Positions 34,679-48,870 are shown, counted from the stretch's first letter. The stretch is DNA of 64,000 nt from Liolophura sinensis (GCF_032854445.1 NC_088295.1:23237385-23301384), one strand, 5' to 3'. The notes: a model not told the origin generated them from the letters alone. A program made the numbers and translations.

Positions 34679-36269
34679 CTGCGCAAAGACAGGTGGTCAG
34701 TTCAGGCAGGTAACGTTAAAGACATATGACCTGTGCTACTCTCACACTCTCAAAGCTGTCTCTGGACTGGCAGATGATAGCCTCCTGTGATCAATATAGA
34801 GTTAGGAGCCAACGAGGCTCCACAGGGTGAGAAGTGAGCACTAACAAGATTAATAATCAGGCAGGTTGACACACTCACCATGGGCAAAATGTGGCAGTCT
34901 AAAAATCAGATACCAGCAATGTGCAGGTTCATATGTAAAATCATAACTGATCTGAGCCTGAGTCAAGCTGAGTCAGTGGTTTAACCAAGCTGTGAAAGCA
35001 TACAGTGGGGATTTAGCAATCTTGATATCATTACCTGTCCATGTAGCTTTTGTGTCCTATTATCATTAGACTAATGAGGGCACCTGAATACTTATCTCTT
35101 ATACACACTTCCTCACAAGATAATGTGCTGCTAAAAGTGTGGTTATTTAAGTATTTTCCACCCTCCTCAAACAGGTGTTTAGCAGAATCTTGATAATGAG
35201 CTAAATTAGGCCTGTGGTCAGAATGAACTGTTATTGTATCAACATCAATGGCTTCAGTTGCTGGAATGTGTTCGAATTTAAAAGTGCATAAACTTCACTT
35301 CAAACTCTGAAGAATATCCAAACAAACTGTTTATGGACATTATCGGTTAGTCCACTTGATAGCTGTGATGAAAACAAAATTGGTCGATCAGACATGTAGT
35401 TTAAGCGGATGCAATTTGAGAGGCTCAAGGGTGGAACATGGTGTGCCTCCATTAGCCATAATGTCTAGCCCCTTGTGGTGTTGACATAGTCTTCCCATCC
35501 AACATACTTCCTGAATATACCGGGCAGTTGAATAGAGCACCACAATTACTGGCATGGGCTGAAGACAAAACATCCATGTACGTCACAGCGGGGACAAACT
35601 TAGTGCCTACTTGCTGGTGCTGTAAAGATACTGAAATAACACCTGCATCAATAACTACTGAGAACAATTAGGTAAGTTAAGTTTCTTCTCTTTCTTGACA
35701 CAGAAAAAGTGCATCCAGTCACAGCAACGTGGTGGGGAAGGGGAGGGGGGATTTGTTTGTTATATAAAACAAGCCTAAAACAACAATAGTTTTCACACCT
35801 GCCAAAAGTAAATATCATCTTACACTCTCACCCCGTGTTAAGTGAATGGACCGTTCATGATGTTGGAAACAATGTCAAAACTTTCAACGACTCTCAAATA
35901 AATGTCTTTATTTTAATATTGCCATTAAGTTACCCTAAATGACCTAAATTTTGGAAAAACAAAGTACATCTTTGGAGGCAAATAAATGTGATAAAATACT
36001 ATTTTTGGTGCTGAAACTTACATTTTCTTTATGGTATGATACCATCGTACCTTCCAAACCTTCGAACACCTTTCTGAAATCAAATAACTCTCAGTATCTG
36101 AACACTTAAGCAGCTGAGTCATGGATGAAATTTTAAGTCAGCTGAAATCTTCACGTCAGTCACAGTGCCATAGTTTTTTGTACGAAAAATCATAAATGAA
36201 AAACCAAGATGACTTATAATATAGGGAGTGCTTTAAAAGTCCCAACTGCTCACTACTGAAGCAATCCAG

Positions 36270-37590
36270 GAAATGCTTCAACAAAAACCTTCCCCTGGAT
36301 ATCTATGGCCGAACAAAAGCTGATGATTCACCCAGGTATATCTGTGGCCTAAACAAAAACCTTCCCCTGTGTATCTGTGACCTAAACAAAAACCTTCACC
36401 TGGGTATCTGTGGCCTAAACAAAAACCTTCACCTTGGTATCTGTGGCCTAAACAAAAACCTTCCCCTGTGTATCTGTGACCTAAACAAAAACCTTCACCT
36501 GAGTATCTGTGGCCTAAACAAAAACCTTCACCTTGGTATCTGTGACCTAAACAAAAATCTTCCCCTGTGTATCTGTGGCCTAAACAAAAACCTTCACCTT
36601 GGTATCTCTGACCTAAACAAAAACCTTCACCTGGGTATCTGTGACCTTTAATAACAAAAGCCTTCCCCTGGGTATCTGTGGCCTAAACAAAAACCTTCAC
36701 CTGGGTGTCTGTGACCTAACAAAAACCTTCACCTTGGTATCTCTGACCTAAACAAAAACCTTCACCTGGGTATCTGTGACCTAAACAAAAACCTTCACCT
36801 TGGTATCTGTGACCTAAACAAAAACTTTCATCTGGGTATCTGTGACCTAAACGAAAACCTTCACCTGGGTATCTCTGACCTAAACAAAAACCTGGGTATC
36901 TGTGACCTAAACAAAAACCTTCACCTGGGTATCTGTGACCTAAACAAAAACCTTCACCTGGGGATGTGTGGCCTAAACAAAAACCTTCACCTTGGTATCT
37001 GTGACCTAAACGAAAACCTTCACCTGGGTATCTGTGGCCTAAACAAAAACCTTCACCTGGGTATCTGTGACCTAAAACAAAAACCTTCACCTTGGTATAT
37101 GTGACCTAAACAAAAACCTTCCCCTGGGTATCTGTGACCTAAACAAAAACCTTCACCTGGGTATCTGTGGCCTAAACAAAAACCTTCCCCTGGGTATCTG
37201 TGACCTAAACAAAAACCATCGCCTGGGTATCTGTGACCTTTAATAACAAAAACCTTCACCTCAGTTTCTATGATTTAAATGAAAAAATCTTCACCGAGTA
37301 TGTCTGGGCTAAACAAATAAACTTCAACTGTGTTTCTGTGACCTAAACAAATAAACTTCAAATGTGTATCTGTGACCTAAACAAATAAACTTCAACTGTG
37401 TATCTGTGACCTAAACAAATAACATTCAACTGGGTATCTGCAACCTAAACAAATAACATTCAACTGGGTATCTGCGACCTAAACAAATAACCTTCAACTG
37501 GGTATCTGTGACCTAAACAAATAACCTTCAACTGTGTATCTGTGACCTAAACAAATAACCTTCTTCTGGGTAGCTATGAACTTTACAAGA
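36270..37590. repeat. 33-bp minisatellite, about 40 copies
   Basis: Units of cctaaacaaaaaccttcacc plus tgggtatctgtga, near 33 bp, with variants (cttggtatct, ataaccttcaactgtg) towards the right end. Because the unit is a multiple of three, the minus strand stays open for 124 and 68 codons, reading repeats of GHRYPGEGFCL. No splice or start context supports translation. Confidence 0.93.
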
Positions 37591-37599
37591 CCCTCATCT

Positions 37600-39497
37600 G
37601 AGTACACAAACAAATTTCACTTGGGTATTAGTGACCGAAACAAAAACGCTTCACCTGGGTACAGATAACCTGAATGAAAAAGCTTTATCTGTCAATCACT
37701 AAATAAACATTTTGCTCTGAAGCCATCAACATAAACCATCAATTTGTGCATATATTAAACTCAACCTGGACTAAACAAAAAACAATTAATCCAAGAACAC
37801 ATTTTCTCCGTCCAATTTTTACTGTGCAATGGAGTGGGATAAAAATTTAACCATTTCCCGGGACAGAACATTGTACCATTAATTACCCCACTTTTAACTG
37901 CTAAAACCAATTAGTTGGGTTATATTTAGGCAGAAAAACTGGTGTTTTATTGAACCCTATGAAGATATACATGTAGTTCATGGATTTTCTATTGTCAATG
38001 ACCTTTTGTTTCAAAAACATAAATGATCTTGACAACTTGTTCTTTCCCACTGAAGCTTTAATTCCCACCTTGTGTTATCAGCCAGAAATCAATATGACAT
38101 TTATAAACCAGTTTTTCTGAAGATTTCAATGACCAGCACAGTGTATTAAGGGCAGACTCAGAATGTTGACATAGTGCACAGGGCCTGGTCATTCCTAACA
38201 ATGCACCCTCTAGAAGAGTAGAGTGCAAACACATGGATGTGAGCAAACAGGCCTCTGGGAATGCTAGCTCTACCCCCTGCTATCCTCAGAAACACTGGCC
38301 ATGTCACTCAGATGCAACAAGCTGTTACTATGGAAACACTCAGCCATGTGTCAAACAACATCCATGGTGATTATGGCTATTCAGCTGAGCAATATATTCA
38401 GTTCACAGCTGGATCACTTTGTACTTCAAACCAACAATATCCCATGCATGACAGTAACACAAACATAGCACAACTGAACATGAGTAAACATCTCAGGTTA
38501 AAAGTATACTATTAGGTAAATGTAGCACAGACAAAAAATATTTCTTTACTTATTGTTAATAGCTGAAATTGATTACTATAATTATAATTATCAACTACAG
38601 TATCTTAGACAATGCCTTTTCCCCCAGTGTACATTGCATGTGGCAATGTGCATCAGACGGTCTCCTACAACATTCTCAATAACAATTAGGCCTACACTAT
38701 TAAAAACATGTACCCTAGTACAAAAATTTCTGCAATAGACAATAAAAGGGCAGTGATATTTCATAATTTACCATTACTCTTTGAAAAAGTTAACTGGAAC
38801 AAAATTCAATGATTTCACTCAAACACTGTGAACAAAAAAGCGATTAGCAGGAACAGATGGACTGATAAATGAACAGACAGATGGACACCTGACATTGGGG
38901 CATAAGGGGCAAAAGCAAATCATAATATAAAATCTAAGTAACCATTGGCCTACAAAATGATGTAAACAGATATTTTACTGCTATAATAGTTACCAAACTT
39001 TATACATGTAACTGAACTATAAAAAAAATTATCCATCTTACATGAAGATGGGCCACATGTATTTGCACAACAAACAAAAATAGCATCCTGAGTAAAAATA
39101 TATACAATTAGCTGGGGTATGCTGGTAATTCTAGTACACATGCACACATACATATCTATATCCCTATCCTACAGCGTTTCTCACTGTATTGATTTACTGT
39201 AGTTCTAGCTCCTATCCGTCTAAGATGACTTGATAAGATGGCCCTTGTAGTATTTCTGGTGGGTAAACCAGCACTTACATCAACATGACCTGCCTGGGGT
39301 GAATGCATTAGTAAGCTGAGCACATAATAAGCCACACATAAGTGGTGTAAGGCCTAATTATCAACATCTGCATGTGTACATGTACCCGGTACACTTACCA
39401 GGTAAGCAGAACACGTAGAACCTGCATGTGGACACAAAAGTAGTTCTACAGCTAAATCAGAAAGCTTACACAACAGACTTACACCAGGCAACAACAT
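37600..39497. other. Non-coding stretch between two minisatellites
   Basis: AT-rich sequence with only short open frames. No gene or repeat family was recognised. Confidence 0.4.
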
Positions 39498-40210
39498 AAA
39501 CACTTCCCTAGCCTTCTACCATTAGCACACTTTTCCATCGTTAGCACTGATGGAGGAGGCATAAATCCCAGACAACAACAACAAAAACACTTCCCTAGCC
39601 TTCTACTATAAGCACACTGATGACAATGATGGAGGAGACATCAAGACCAGACAACAACAAAAACACTTCCCCAGCCCTCTATCGCTAGCACACTGATGAC
39701 AATGATGGAGGAGACATCAACACCAGACAACAACACAAACACTTCCCCAGCCTTCTACCATTATCACACTGATGACAATGATGGAGGAGACATCAACACC
39801 AGACAACAACACAAACACTTCCCCAGCCTTCTACCATTATCACAATGATGGTACTGATGGAGGAGACATCAACACCAGACAACAACAAAAACACTTCCCC
39901 AGCCTTCTACCATTATCACAATGATGACAATGATGGAGGAGACATCAACACCAGACAACAACACAAACACTTCCCCAGCCTTCTACCATTATCACAATGA
40001 TGGTACTGATGGAGGAGACATCAACACCAGACAACAACAAAAACACTTCCCCAGCCTTCTACCATTATCACAATGATGACAATGATGGAGGAGACATCAA
40101 CACCAGACAACAACACAAACACTTCCCCAGCCTTCTACCATTATCACACTGATGACAATGATGGAGGAGACATCAACACCAGACAACAACACAAATATTT
40201 CCCCAGCCCC
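39498..40210. repeat. 76-bp minisatellite, about nine to ten copies
   Basis: Unit aaacacttccccagccttct, accattatcacactgatgac, aatgatggaggagacatcaa, caccagacaacaacac. Starts fall at 39661, 39737, 39813, 39889, 39965, 40041 and 40117, exactly 76 bp apart. The first units near 39498 and 39587 are longer and more diverged. No open frame spans it. Confidence 0.93.
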
Positions 40211-40254
40211 CCAAATCTCCACGAACAGTTAGAGTGAGGAATACACAAATTCCA

Positions 40255-40320
40255 TGTCTAAGGCCAGGTTTGAACCTACAGCTAGTGTGTTTTAATGACT
40301 GAACACACTAGGTGTGGGTA
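40255..40320 (-). repeat. tRNA-like fragment (possible second SINE type)
   Basis: The minus strand reads an A-box-like start, then gtaggttcaaacctggcc resembling a B box. The segment also contains a 10-bp inverted repeat (ctagtgtgtt at 40282-40291 and its complement at 40302-40311). Not a complete tRNA gene. Confidence 0.3.
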
Positions 40321-43300
40321 AACACCTTTAAAAAGTGGTTCCATAGCTGATCCTGTTATAGGTATTACCTCTGCACGTCAAAAAGTTGCATATCAGTATC
40401 TTAAATAGCTGCTTACAAATACCACCTAGTATAATCTAAATTTGAGCTGGCCCGCATGATTGATTGATTGATATTTCACTCAGATTTATATGTGGAGAAA
40501 ACCACAGTGCACACAGTACACCACTGGCCTTCCCCAGGTTGCTAACCCATACAGAAGTAACAATGTGAATATATAATACCAAAAAATGCAACATTTACAA
40601 ATTTTAAGTACTTCAATCTCCATATTAATCACCTTAATTTTTCACACATAAAACTTACTACCGATGTACATGTAAATTCTTGTATTTGGTGTTAGACACT
40701 AAACAAATAAATAAATGAATCAAGCTCAAATCTTATTACCTTTCTTCCCAGCAAAGTGTCATACTATTTTGACTAAAACCATAATCTGATTATGTACAGA
40801 GATTCAAAGTTATAACAGTGAATTATTCAAAAGCAGAAAAGTCAGTCTCTGAGCAAGAATTATTGCAAATGTTAATCCTCTCAGATAAGTTTATTTCTTT
40901 TCCAAAAACGAATAATTGTCTCAAAACAATACTAATTATCAACTTATCAAAGGAAAATGTGAATGCTGCTGTTTAAAGATGCCCGTCCTTGTCCTATATA
41001 ATCTAAAACAAAATGCCCTTTAAACTAACTGGCTACAAATAACTGATGTACATTATAAGAACAGTTTGAACAAAGAGGCAATAAGTGAGCTTCTACAAGT
41101 TAACCATATTTAACTATGTATTCACATCATTTTGTACATCCACAATACAGTAGTACCTACAAATGGACAATTACATGTACATATATTTATTCTGCAAAAG
41201 GTTTGCCTGAACAAAATTCCCCTTTAAATCATTTTTGTATACAATAAAGCAATCAAAGGAATGTGGAAAACTATTCATTGACTCTGTTAGTAAAAATAAA
41301 GCCATGCAGTGTTTCATAGTTTTGTAACATTGTGAGTACAGACTTTCAAAAATACATATCACCAGTCTTAACAGTTTGCAATACTGTACCTCTTAATGAA
41401 ACAGGCTTACAAACACCAGTAGGCCTACTTACAAAACAGTTAAAACTTCCACATATGCAGTTTAGATTATAGGATGTGATACGTTCTCCCCACAACAATT
41501 TAGACAGAAATTGTGGTTAGGTGCTACACATTATGAATTTTTACTGTTATAGTGAAGACAATGATGTAAAAATTATGCCCATGTGCAATACTTGAACTTT
41601 GCTGGGATTCACTGCTGAAACAAACAAAAAAAGAGATGAATCCATCAATGGCACCTGAAAATATACTTACAAGAGTAGTCTCCCATTACTGCTTCTGAAT
41701 TTCACAGTTACCTGAAACATTTAATATCCTGCATCACCAAAGTGAAACAGTGGTTTGTCTGAGTTGGGTATTTGGATTAAGGATTATTATGGATTAAGGA
41801 GATACTTTGTCACAAAGAAGTCATACAGGGGTTTAAACTCAAGTCTGCGAATCCAAATTTCAGCACTGTGTCTTTTAAGCTATAAAAAAAATTGCTGCTG
41901 TCTGCTGCTTCTATTTAACGTGCCTGAAAGCAGTTTCCTTTGTAATGAGTTGAACCATGTGCAAATGTTAGGTTTTTATAGCAAAGGAATTCATAAAGCA
42001 CCAGTATTAAACAAGTAACTTAAAAATTCAAAACAATTTCCCAATACAGGGTAATGCAGCTAGAGCTCTGGACCTCTAGTACCTATCCAGATTGATTCAT
42101 TAGTAAGGATTTGTGTGGATTCATTTGGATAAGATTTGGGTAGATTTGCACCTGGTTTACTAAAAGACGGATACCACACAGCTACCTGCAGCCTGTTATT
42201 TTAGTAAAATTTTGAGCAAGTTAGCCATTTACTCTGACCAAAACTGCTATTTTACTTTATTTAATTATCTGCCACTATTTTTCCAGGATATATCCTTTTC
42301 CTCAGAAAGATAACGAAAGTCCTGATTCGGGTAAATCATGCAGACTGCACGCTATTCTAATATGATATGATACCCTGTACGTGTTTACCCAGGTGAGGCT
42401 GAGATTACAAGGTTGGATGCTCAGTGTGGAGATCTTTCCCACTGAATCTCCATAGCCGTACTGCGATTAGCCAACCTATATTAACACGACTCCAATATGG
42501 CTAACTGGCTATTGTTCTGTGCAATGTGCAACCCCTCTGTGATACTTGCCAGAGGCTAGTTGCTCGGTACGTGATTTACTCATGGAATTTCAGTTCCCAA
42601 CACCCTTACTTAGTGTCATGACTAGTTGTGTTTATATACAGTGTTAACTACCCACCAATCAATCAGTCAATCAGTTTTTATGAACATTATATTATGAACG
42701 ACACAAGTAAAATATTGTACTAAAAATACCTCCGAGTGAAAGCTACAGGTTGATCCGGAAGAACTGTATACTTTTAGAAACTTTCGTGTTATTTATGTCT
42801 TCATTATATTTCCTAATTGTTGAAACAAAATTTGCTACACAGCAGATTATCATTCATTTACGATTACATCTCGAGGTACTTTTGGTCCTTTATATCCCTT
42901 ACGAACATGGTCTTATGCGGGCATATAGGCCTACTAAGCATATCCAAGCCTTATGCAACTTTTGTGTTTATGCTAGTCTCGTACATTTCGCGCGAAGTCA
43001 ACGTACGAGTGTGACATTTGCGTTTCGGTGATCGAGAACTTACGAAATAAGTATTACGTATGTGTGGCAGAATTTATGAAAAGTGGTTTGTCAGTTTAGG
43101 AATGAACATTCTCGGGGCTGTTCCTTGAAGGTTCTCACATGTTTAGTTTTGCAGATTTGCAGCACTGTTGAACTTAAACGTCAGTGTTTCACCCGAAAGG
43201 GCTTCTGCGCCTTAACCGAAATAACGTGTGTTGTAGTTGTTGTAGTTATATACGATAACACGTGTAGGTATGCATTCTCGAAACGTCGACAGTGGTTTAA

Positions 43301-43488
43301 CACGCTAGGCTTTTGGTATTTAAGGGGAACTTCCACGATCCGTCTCCTTTAGAGCACGGACCTGTAACAAAATAACTTATTATCAAACATTTGGTTGGAC
43401 AAGCCATTGTCATCAGTTAATAACACCTGGTTATTCTTCTGTCTGTCAGGTTGATTGCTGTCTTCGATAAAGACAACAGACTGTCACG
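40321..43488. other. Upstream region of GHITM
   Basis: No confident gene. A short SINE-like remnant lies at about 40455-40740. The last 500 bases are relatively CpG-rich for this window (for example ttcgcgcgaagtcaacgtac near 42989) and probably hold the GHITM promoter and 5' UTR. A shared promoter with paladin, which is transcribed away from it, is possible but not shown. Confidence 0.35.
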
Positions 43489-46400
43489 ATGATTGCAGCT
43501 CGTTTTGCCAGAATTCCGATCACAGCTTTCGTAAGTGGTGTGTCCAAACAGTCTTTTTCAAATCTTCGACCGGGACAGAGATGTGTCTATTCACAGCTAA
43601 GAAACTATGCTTCAGAAACAAGAGCAGCTCGGCGAACAAGAGCAAGGAGTTTAAAAGAAATAGCTATGGCTCCAGCTGGCTCCTCAGGTAAAATGGTTTT
43701 TCTGTATGATATAATATCAGACAGTACTGTGCTACTTGTTAGCAGAACAAATTAGACATTATGGCCATTTTGTTGGCATTTTTAGACGTCAACATATGAT
43801 TTTTTTCCCATTAGGTTGAGAGGTTGAAGCAGGCCAAAAACTTTTAAACTCTAGACATTTCATTGTAAATATGACATGCCTCATACCAACTGAATCTTAA
43901 AGAGCAAGCTGTCAAGCTCAGACATATGGTCATCCATACTTCAGGACTTAATTATTACAATAATTATCCAACCTAGGTGTGTCTTGTTTATTACCTGCAT
44001 CTCATTCATCCACAGAGTTATTCCTCATTACCTCAATCAAAATATTTTATGCACATCAGTTGTCTATATTATGTTTTCATTTCATTCATGTATTTCAGCA
44101 TTTCATTCAGAAATTTCATTTGTGACCTTTTAAACCAAGCCCATTATCTATGTATTTCAGCTTTCAATTTGGGTAGAGGTGTTGTTGCTGGAGCATCCTT
44201 AGTGGGAGTTGGAGCCCTATGCTTTTATGGCCTTGGAATGTCCAGTGAAGTTGGAGCAGTTGACAGATCTGTGTATGTTTACACTTACTATTGTAGGTTT
44301 TCAGCTGTGATTAACTTGAATGTCGCCAGAATTTGGGAAGTGACAAAATTTAAAGTTCAATGTTTCTCAGCACTTCATTTTATCGGTTGAAACATGCCCC
44401 TTTAGTTTCTATATTCAAATTCACACTTTTATTAAACAGCAAAATAAAATTACTTGCAGTTATACTATTTGAATGAAACTTGGTTCCTTCAATGTTTCCA
44501 GCCCTAGATATTGGGACAGGAAATGAGGAATCAAGTTTCATTGGCCTTATTTTTCAGATTTATTCAACCAACAAAATAATAAATGTATGTTAAATGGTCT
44601 GTTGCGTGTTTCAGGTTATGGCCAGATGAAGTTAAGAAGCGTATCCGTGACACATACATGTATTTTGGTGGCACCATTGGTTTGACGGCAGCCTCTGCTG
44701 TGGCTGTCAGCAGAACTCCTGCTTTGATGAACCTCATGATGAGAGGTTCTTGGCTGGTAAGGCTCATTCTGACTTCATGTAATGTGATTCACCATCTTAG
44801 TTTAGATTATTTTCAGCATATAGGCCTGTAAGGATTTCAACTCAACCATCCCAATTCTTATTTTATATATTAAAGGTCATGGATATCTAGGCTTTTGCCA
44901 TTTTATATGCTCCTAGTTGCTTTCAAGGAGTTTTCTTGCCACTTTTCCATTTACAATTTTTTTCAACAAATATTGCATTGAGTTTTTATTAAATAAATCG
45001 AGTTTTTTCTGCATTTTTTGGACCACCAAAGTCTTGAGTAAAGTACCGGTAAGTACATGAGCCTGCAAAAAACATGGATAGTTCGAAAGGTCAAGGTGGT
45101 TATCTCCCTAGTTATGGATCAAAAGAAATGTGTAGAAATTTTAGTCATATGGAATTATGTTGAAGATGTGGAAGATGGCAGTTTTAACTTTTTTGAGGAA
45201 AGAATCAAGAGTTAAGGATGAAAATTTGATGGAAAGTGATATTTTCTTTCATTTCATGGTCTCGTGCAAATCTAGTCTATCACCCTTGACATATTTACAC
45301 ATTTATATGAACATTTGATACATGTACATATGAATTTAAATTACAAAAACACTGATAGTATTCAGAGAAAATTAATCCAGTAAGCCAGACCCAAAGTTTA
45401 AGTGGGCTCCGAAAGCCCTGAAAATCAAGAGGCCAGCAGGGCCACTTGCCATGAAAACAAACAGGCCCTTCTTTGAAATAGAAAAAAAGTACCACGTGAA
45501 CAAGATATAACGTTGTAGGTTTTTCTGATAGGCCCATTATAGTGTATTGTTGTCTATTTTCAAAGAATTACTTGTACATGTGACAGGTTACTATAAATGA
45601 CATGAAAAAAGGCATTAAGAAGTTCAGGTACTAGAGGATAGTAGCCATGAAATCAGCTGTGAACTTTTAATATTGGGTTAGATGTTTGGGGGACCGACAA
45701 TCCATGCATAGACCCTATCTATAAATACTGGTAGTAAGTTATGTATAAGCCATCCTTAGACCAAAGCTTTCAGGTACAGAAGACTGAAGACCGCTCTAGC
45801 TGATAAAGATGCTACAGAAAGAATTTGCTACATCGCTGCGACATTTAACCTTACATGTGGTATCATGTCACGATAAAATCGTCCCTTTAGTTTCACAGAT
45901 GCGATCAAATTTGCAAGTAAACTTTTATTTTAAAGTCGTCATGATTCCCGCTGTTTCCAGTGTTTCATCGCTATTTAATATTAGTAACCACCAAAATATT
46001 GTTACAAACATGTCTTTACGCACCCCTTTACATACTCTCAGTTGCAATCTTCCCATTAGTTTTGGATATGTTTCGGTTTTAATCGTCCTCTGTAGCTGGT
46101 CAGAACCCCTACCACTGCTGTAGATGTCAGACGACCATTGCATTGTTGAACACAGGTGACATTTCCAACAATTTGTTAGAAGCTCACTCATTGGTCCATA
46201 GAAGGCACACAGCCAATGGGATGGCATGTATTATAGCAACATTCTCTGGAAGCCAGTGTGTGTTGGTATCTACTTCTCTTTCCATCACGCCCTAACTCAC
46301 AAGAGTTGTAGATATGTTTAACGCCTAGTTTTTCGTCACTGCTGTTAAAATTTAGCTGACCTGCTGGACTTTCTTGTTCAACTCTTGGAACCCCAGCAAA

Positions 46401-48332
46401 GTTTTACTGAAATATCGGCTGTTTTACTAGCGCACAGGTTAAATTCCAACCAATCAAAGACTGTATTATGGGATCAGCCAAGTCCCTCGCGAAGCTCGCT
46501 CCTTGCACCATGGTTGTTGTTGATAACACTGAAGTTGGTCTTTGGTGAATTTTATCCTCAGCTACTTACTCTAAATTAAACTCTCTATTAGCCAGCACAT
46601 TGAAGTAAAAGATGCACAACTTGTAGCAGGAACTGCTGAGCCGTGCATGAAATATTTAGCCCTGTTTTCTCAGATCTGACTGTGCAAATCACAGCTGCAC
46701 GGTATGCATGCTAAATGCATGAAACACTTCTCCTAGATGTACAGTGTACGTGTGATGTCAGTATATAAATATGCTGTATTTCTTTCAGGCCATTGGAGCA
46801 TCATTTGTGGCTATGATTGGAGCTGGCATAGTAGTGCGGTCTCTCCCCTACAAGGAAGGGTTTGGAGCCAAGCAGTTAGCCTGGGTGGGGTATTCCAGTA
46901 TTATGGGTGCAATCGTTGCTCCTCTCTGCATGTTGGGTGGCCCCCTGTTGGTGAGGGCAGCCTGGTACACAGCAGGAGTTGTGGGAGGTATGGGTCCTGT
47001 ATTATATTCTACGTTGACTTGATATATTGGTAAAGTGCTAATTGACAGAGATGAAGGATAGGACATTTGCATGACCTACATGGACAAGTGTCATTTAGAT
47101 ATTTATACTTTAGTAACTGACAAATGTGCATTTTGATCACGTTTTGATTGCGTTAAGAGCATATACATTCTCCTCTATTGTCAGTATTTGTGGGTTTACA
47201 GGGCTGTCAACAGTAGCAATGTGCGCTCCGAGTGAGAAGTTTTTGAACATGGGAGGACCGCTAGCAATAGGATTGGGGCTGGTATTTGCCTCTTCTGTTG
47301 GTGAGTGGATCATAGGCCAGAAAATATATGAGTAATTTGACATTTCTGAAGGCATAAAATTTCATTTGGTTAGCTAGGTGAAGACTGTCCTTTTTTTTTT
47401 CAAAGGGCATAAGAGTTTATGCTTTTCAAGAATCACAAGACAGAATTTTTGTCCTGTACTAAGCATATGCTATTAGTATATATGTGTACATATGGTTACT
47501 ACCATCTGTAACTTTCACCACATGTTATGAATGGTATTTCAATGGATAACAATATATTGAAAAAAAAAAAAACATATAAATCTCTTCCATTCAGTGAAAA
47601 CTTGCTTTGATGTTCCAGGTGGGATGTTCTTGCCGCCCACAACAGCATTAGGTGCTGGCCTCTACTCAGTCAGTATCTATGGAGGTCTAGTTCTTTTTGG
47701 ACTTCTCTTACTGTATGACACACAGAAAGTCATCAAGAGAGCAGAGACCTATCCTACCTACACCGCACAGCCCTATGACCCTATCAATGGGTAAGACTTT
47801 TTCACTGTGTCATTGTCAGAGAAGACCTTTCAGCTTGTTCATATAAGAAAAGTGATTGAGAGATATGCAGCTCTTCAGTTTAAATTCAGTACGTTAGCTG
47901 TTTGCAAACTTACCTGTATTTACCTGCATTTATGAACATTGTAGCATTCATGGACTTGTCTGTGCAACATTCATGGAGGGTGTAGCATTTATGCACATTG
48001 TAGCATTTATGGATGTTGTGGCATTTATGGACATTGTATCATTTATGGACTTTGTGGCATTTATGGACAATGTAGCAATTGTGGACATTGTAGCCTTTAT
48101 AGGATCTTACCGTAAAATTACCATAGTTTTGATTAGGCATATGTTTTACTCTACATTGTGGAAGAAGACTGACGGTTGGGGGGGATTTATTTTACAGTTG
48201 AAGTGACAAACATGTTTTATGTAATATTTCTTTGATTTTTGTTTTAGGTGCCTTGGAATTTATTTAGACACGTTGAACATCTTTGTTCGTATTGCGACAA
48301 TCCTTGCTGGTGGGGGAGGTCGGAAGAAGTAA
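43489..48332 (+). CDS. GHITM: Growth hormone-inducible transmembrane protein / TMBIM5 (7 coding exons)
   Basis: Coding exons 43489-43687, 44161-44272, 44615-44756, 46789-46987, 47202-47300, 47619-47790 and 48248-48332 join in phase to 335 residues (human is 345). The first 60 residues are Arg/Ser-rich without acidic clusters (MIAARFARIPITAF...), a mitochondrial targeting sequence, and SQLRNYASETR matches the human processing region. The Bax-inhibitor-1 core follows: GVVAGASLVGVGALCFYGLG, TYMYFGGTIGLTAASAVAVS, SWLAIGASFVAMIGAGIVVR, APLCMLGGPLLVRAAWYTAG, LSTVAMCAPSEKFLNMGGPL, SGMFLPPTT-like GGMFLPPTT, LVLFGLLLLYDTQKVIKRAE and YLDTLNIFVRIATILAGGGG-RKK. The family protein is in the inner mitochondrial membrane, where it supports cristae and cytochrome c retention and acts in Ca2+/H+ exchange. 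Several membrane segments and the conserved YDTQ are intact, so it should be functional. Confidence 0.97.
47940..48105. repeat. 21-bp minisatellite in the last GHITM intron
   Basis: About seven to eight units of gtagcatttatggacattgt. In one frame it reads repeats of VAFMDI, but it lies wholly between the exon ending 47790 and the exon starting 48248. Confidence 0.85.
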
Positions 48333-48870
48333 TCATGACAAGTGTACATACATGTATCTTCCTGTGATCCTATTGAGACTCTGTGAGGAGCTATAACTCA
48401 GTACATGAAACTGTACAGTATCACAAAGTCACCCCCTTTTAACTCAAAAGATGAAATTCATTTTTCAAAGAAGGAAAAGAAAACAAATGAACTCTGATGT
48501 TGTAGCATTGTGCTCAAAACATCTGTTCATCATTGCATCAGTGCTGTGTTGAAATAATTGTATAAAAGATTTTGAAGTGTATAGTGAGTTTGTAATACAA
48601 TGATTAGAGTTGTGAGAATATCATGTCTCTTTCTAGCTCCCAGTGCTCTCATGAGTGTTTTGTTTCTTATACCTGTACACATTCGAATAATAAGCAGCTA
48701 AAGATGGATTCTCTTATTAGTATTTTCAGTAAGTCAACACTTTCATTGATTCATTTTTGTGTAAGTGAATTTTTTTGGCCCAAGAACAACAGGGAACATT
48801 TTTATGATCTACAATTCAATCATACACCTGCTTGTAACATCATTTGCCAAACATGAGAAGAAAACAGTAA

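Larger units (their letters stand above)
25322..36260. other. Long stretch with no confident gene
   Basis: Upstream of the paladin start exon. It probably includes paladin's first intron, but the 5' exon and promoter were not located. Contents seen: SINE fragments at 29918-30030 and 33645-33835 and two orphan candidate exons (28194-28266 plus, 34557-34678 minus). All longer open frames here lack splice support or recognisable domains. Confidence 0.4.

Noticed and set aside
35452-35667. 71-codon minus-strand frame
   Set aside because: No recognisable domain, no fitting splice sites and no repeat relation seen.
36716-37259. Long minus-strand open frames reading GHRYPGEGFCL repeats
   Set aside because: They are produced by the 33-bp minisatellite, lack exon signals and end where the array degenerates.
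39498-40210. Regularly spaced array considered as CRISPR
   Set aside because: Units are contiguous 76-bp repeats without distinct spacers, in an animal genome; minisatellite.
47973-48206. 77-codon frame MEGVAFMHIVAFMD...
   Set aside because: Lies in the last GHITM intron and consists of 21-bp repeats.
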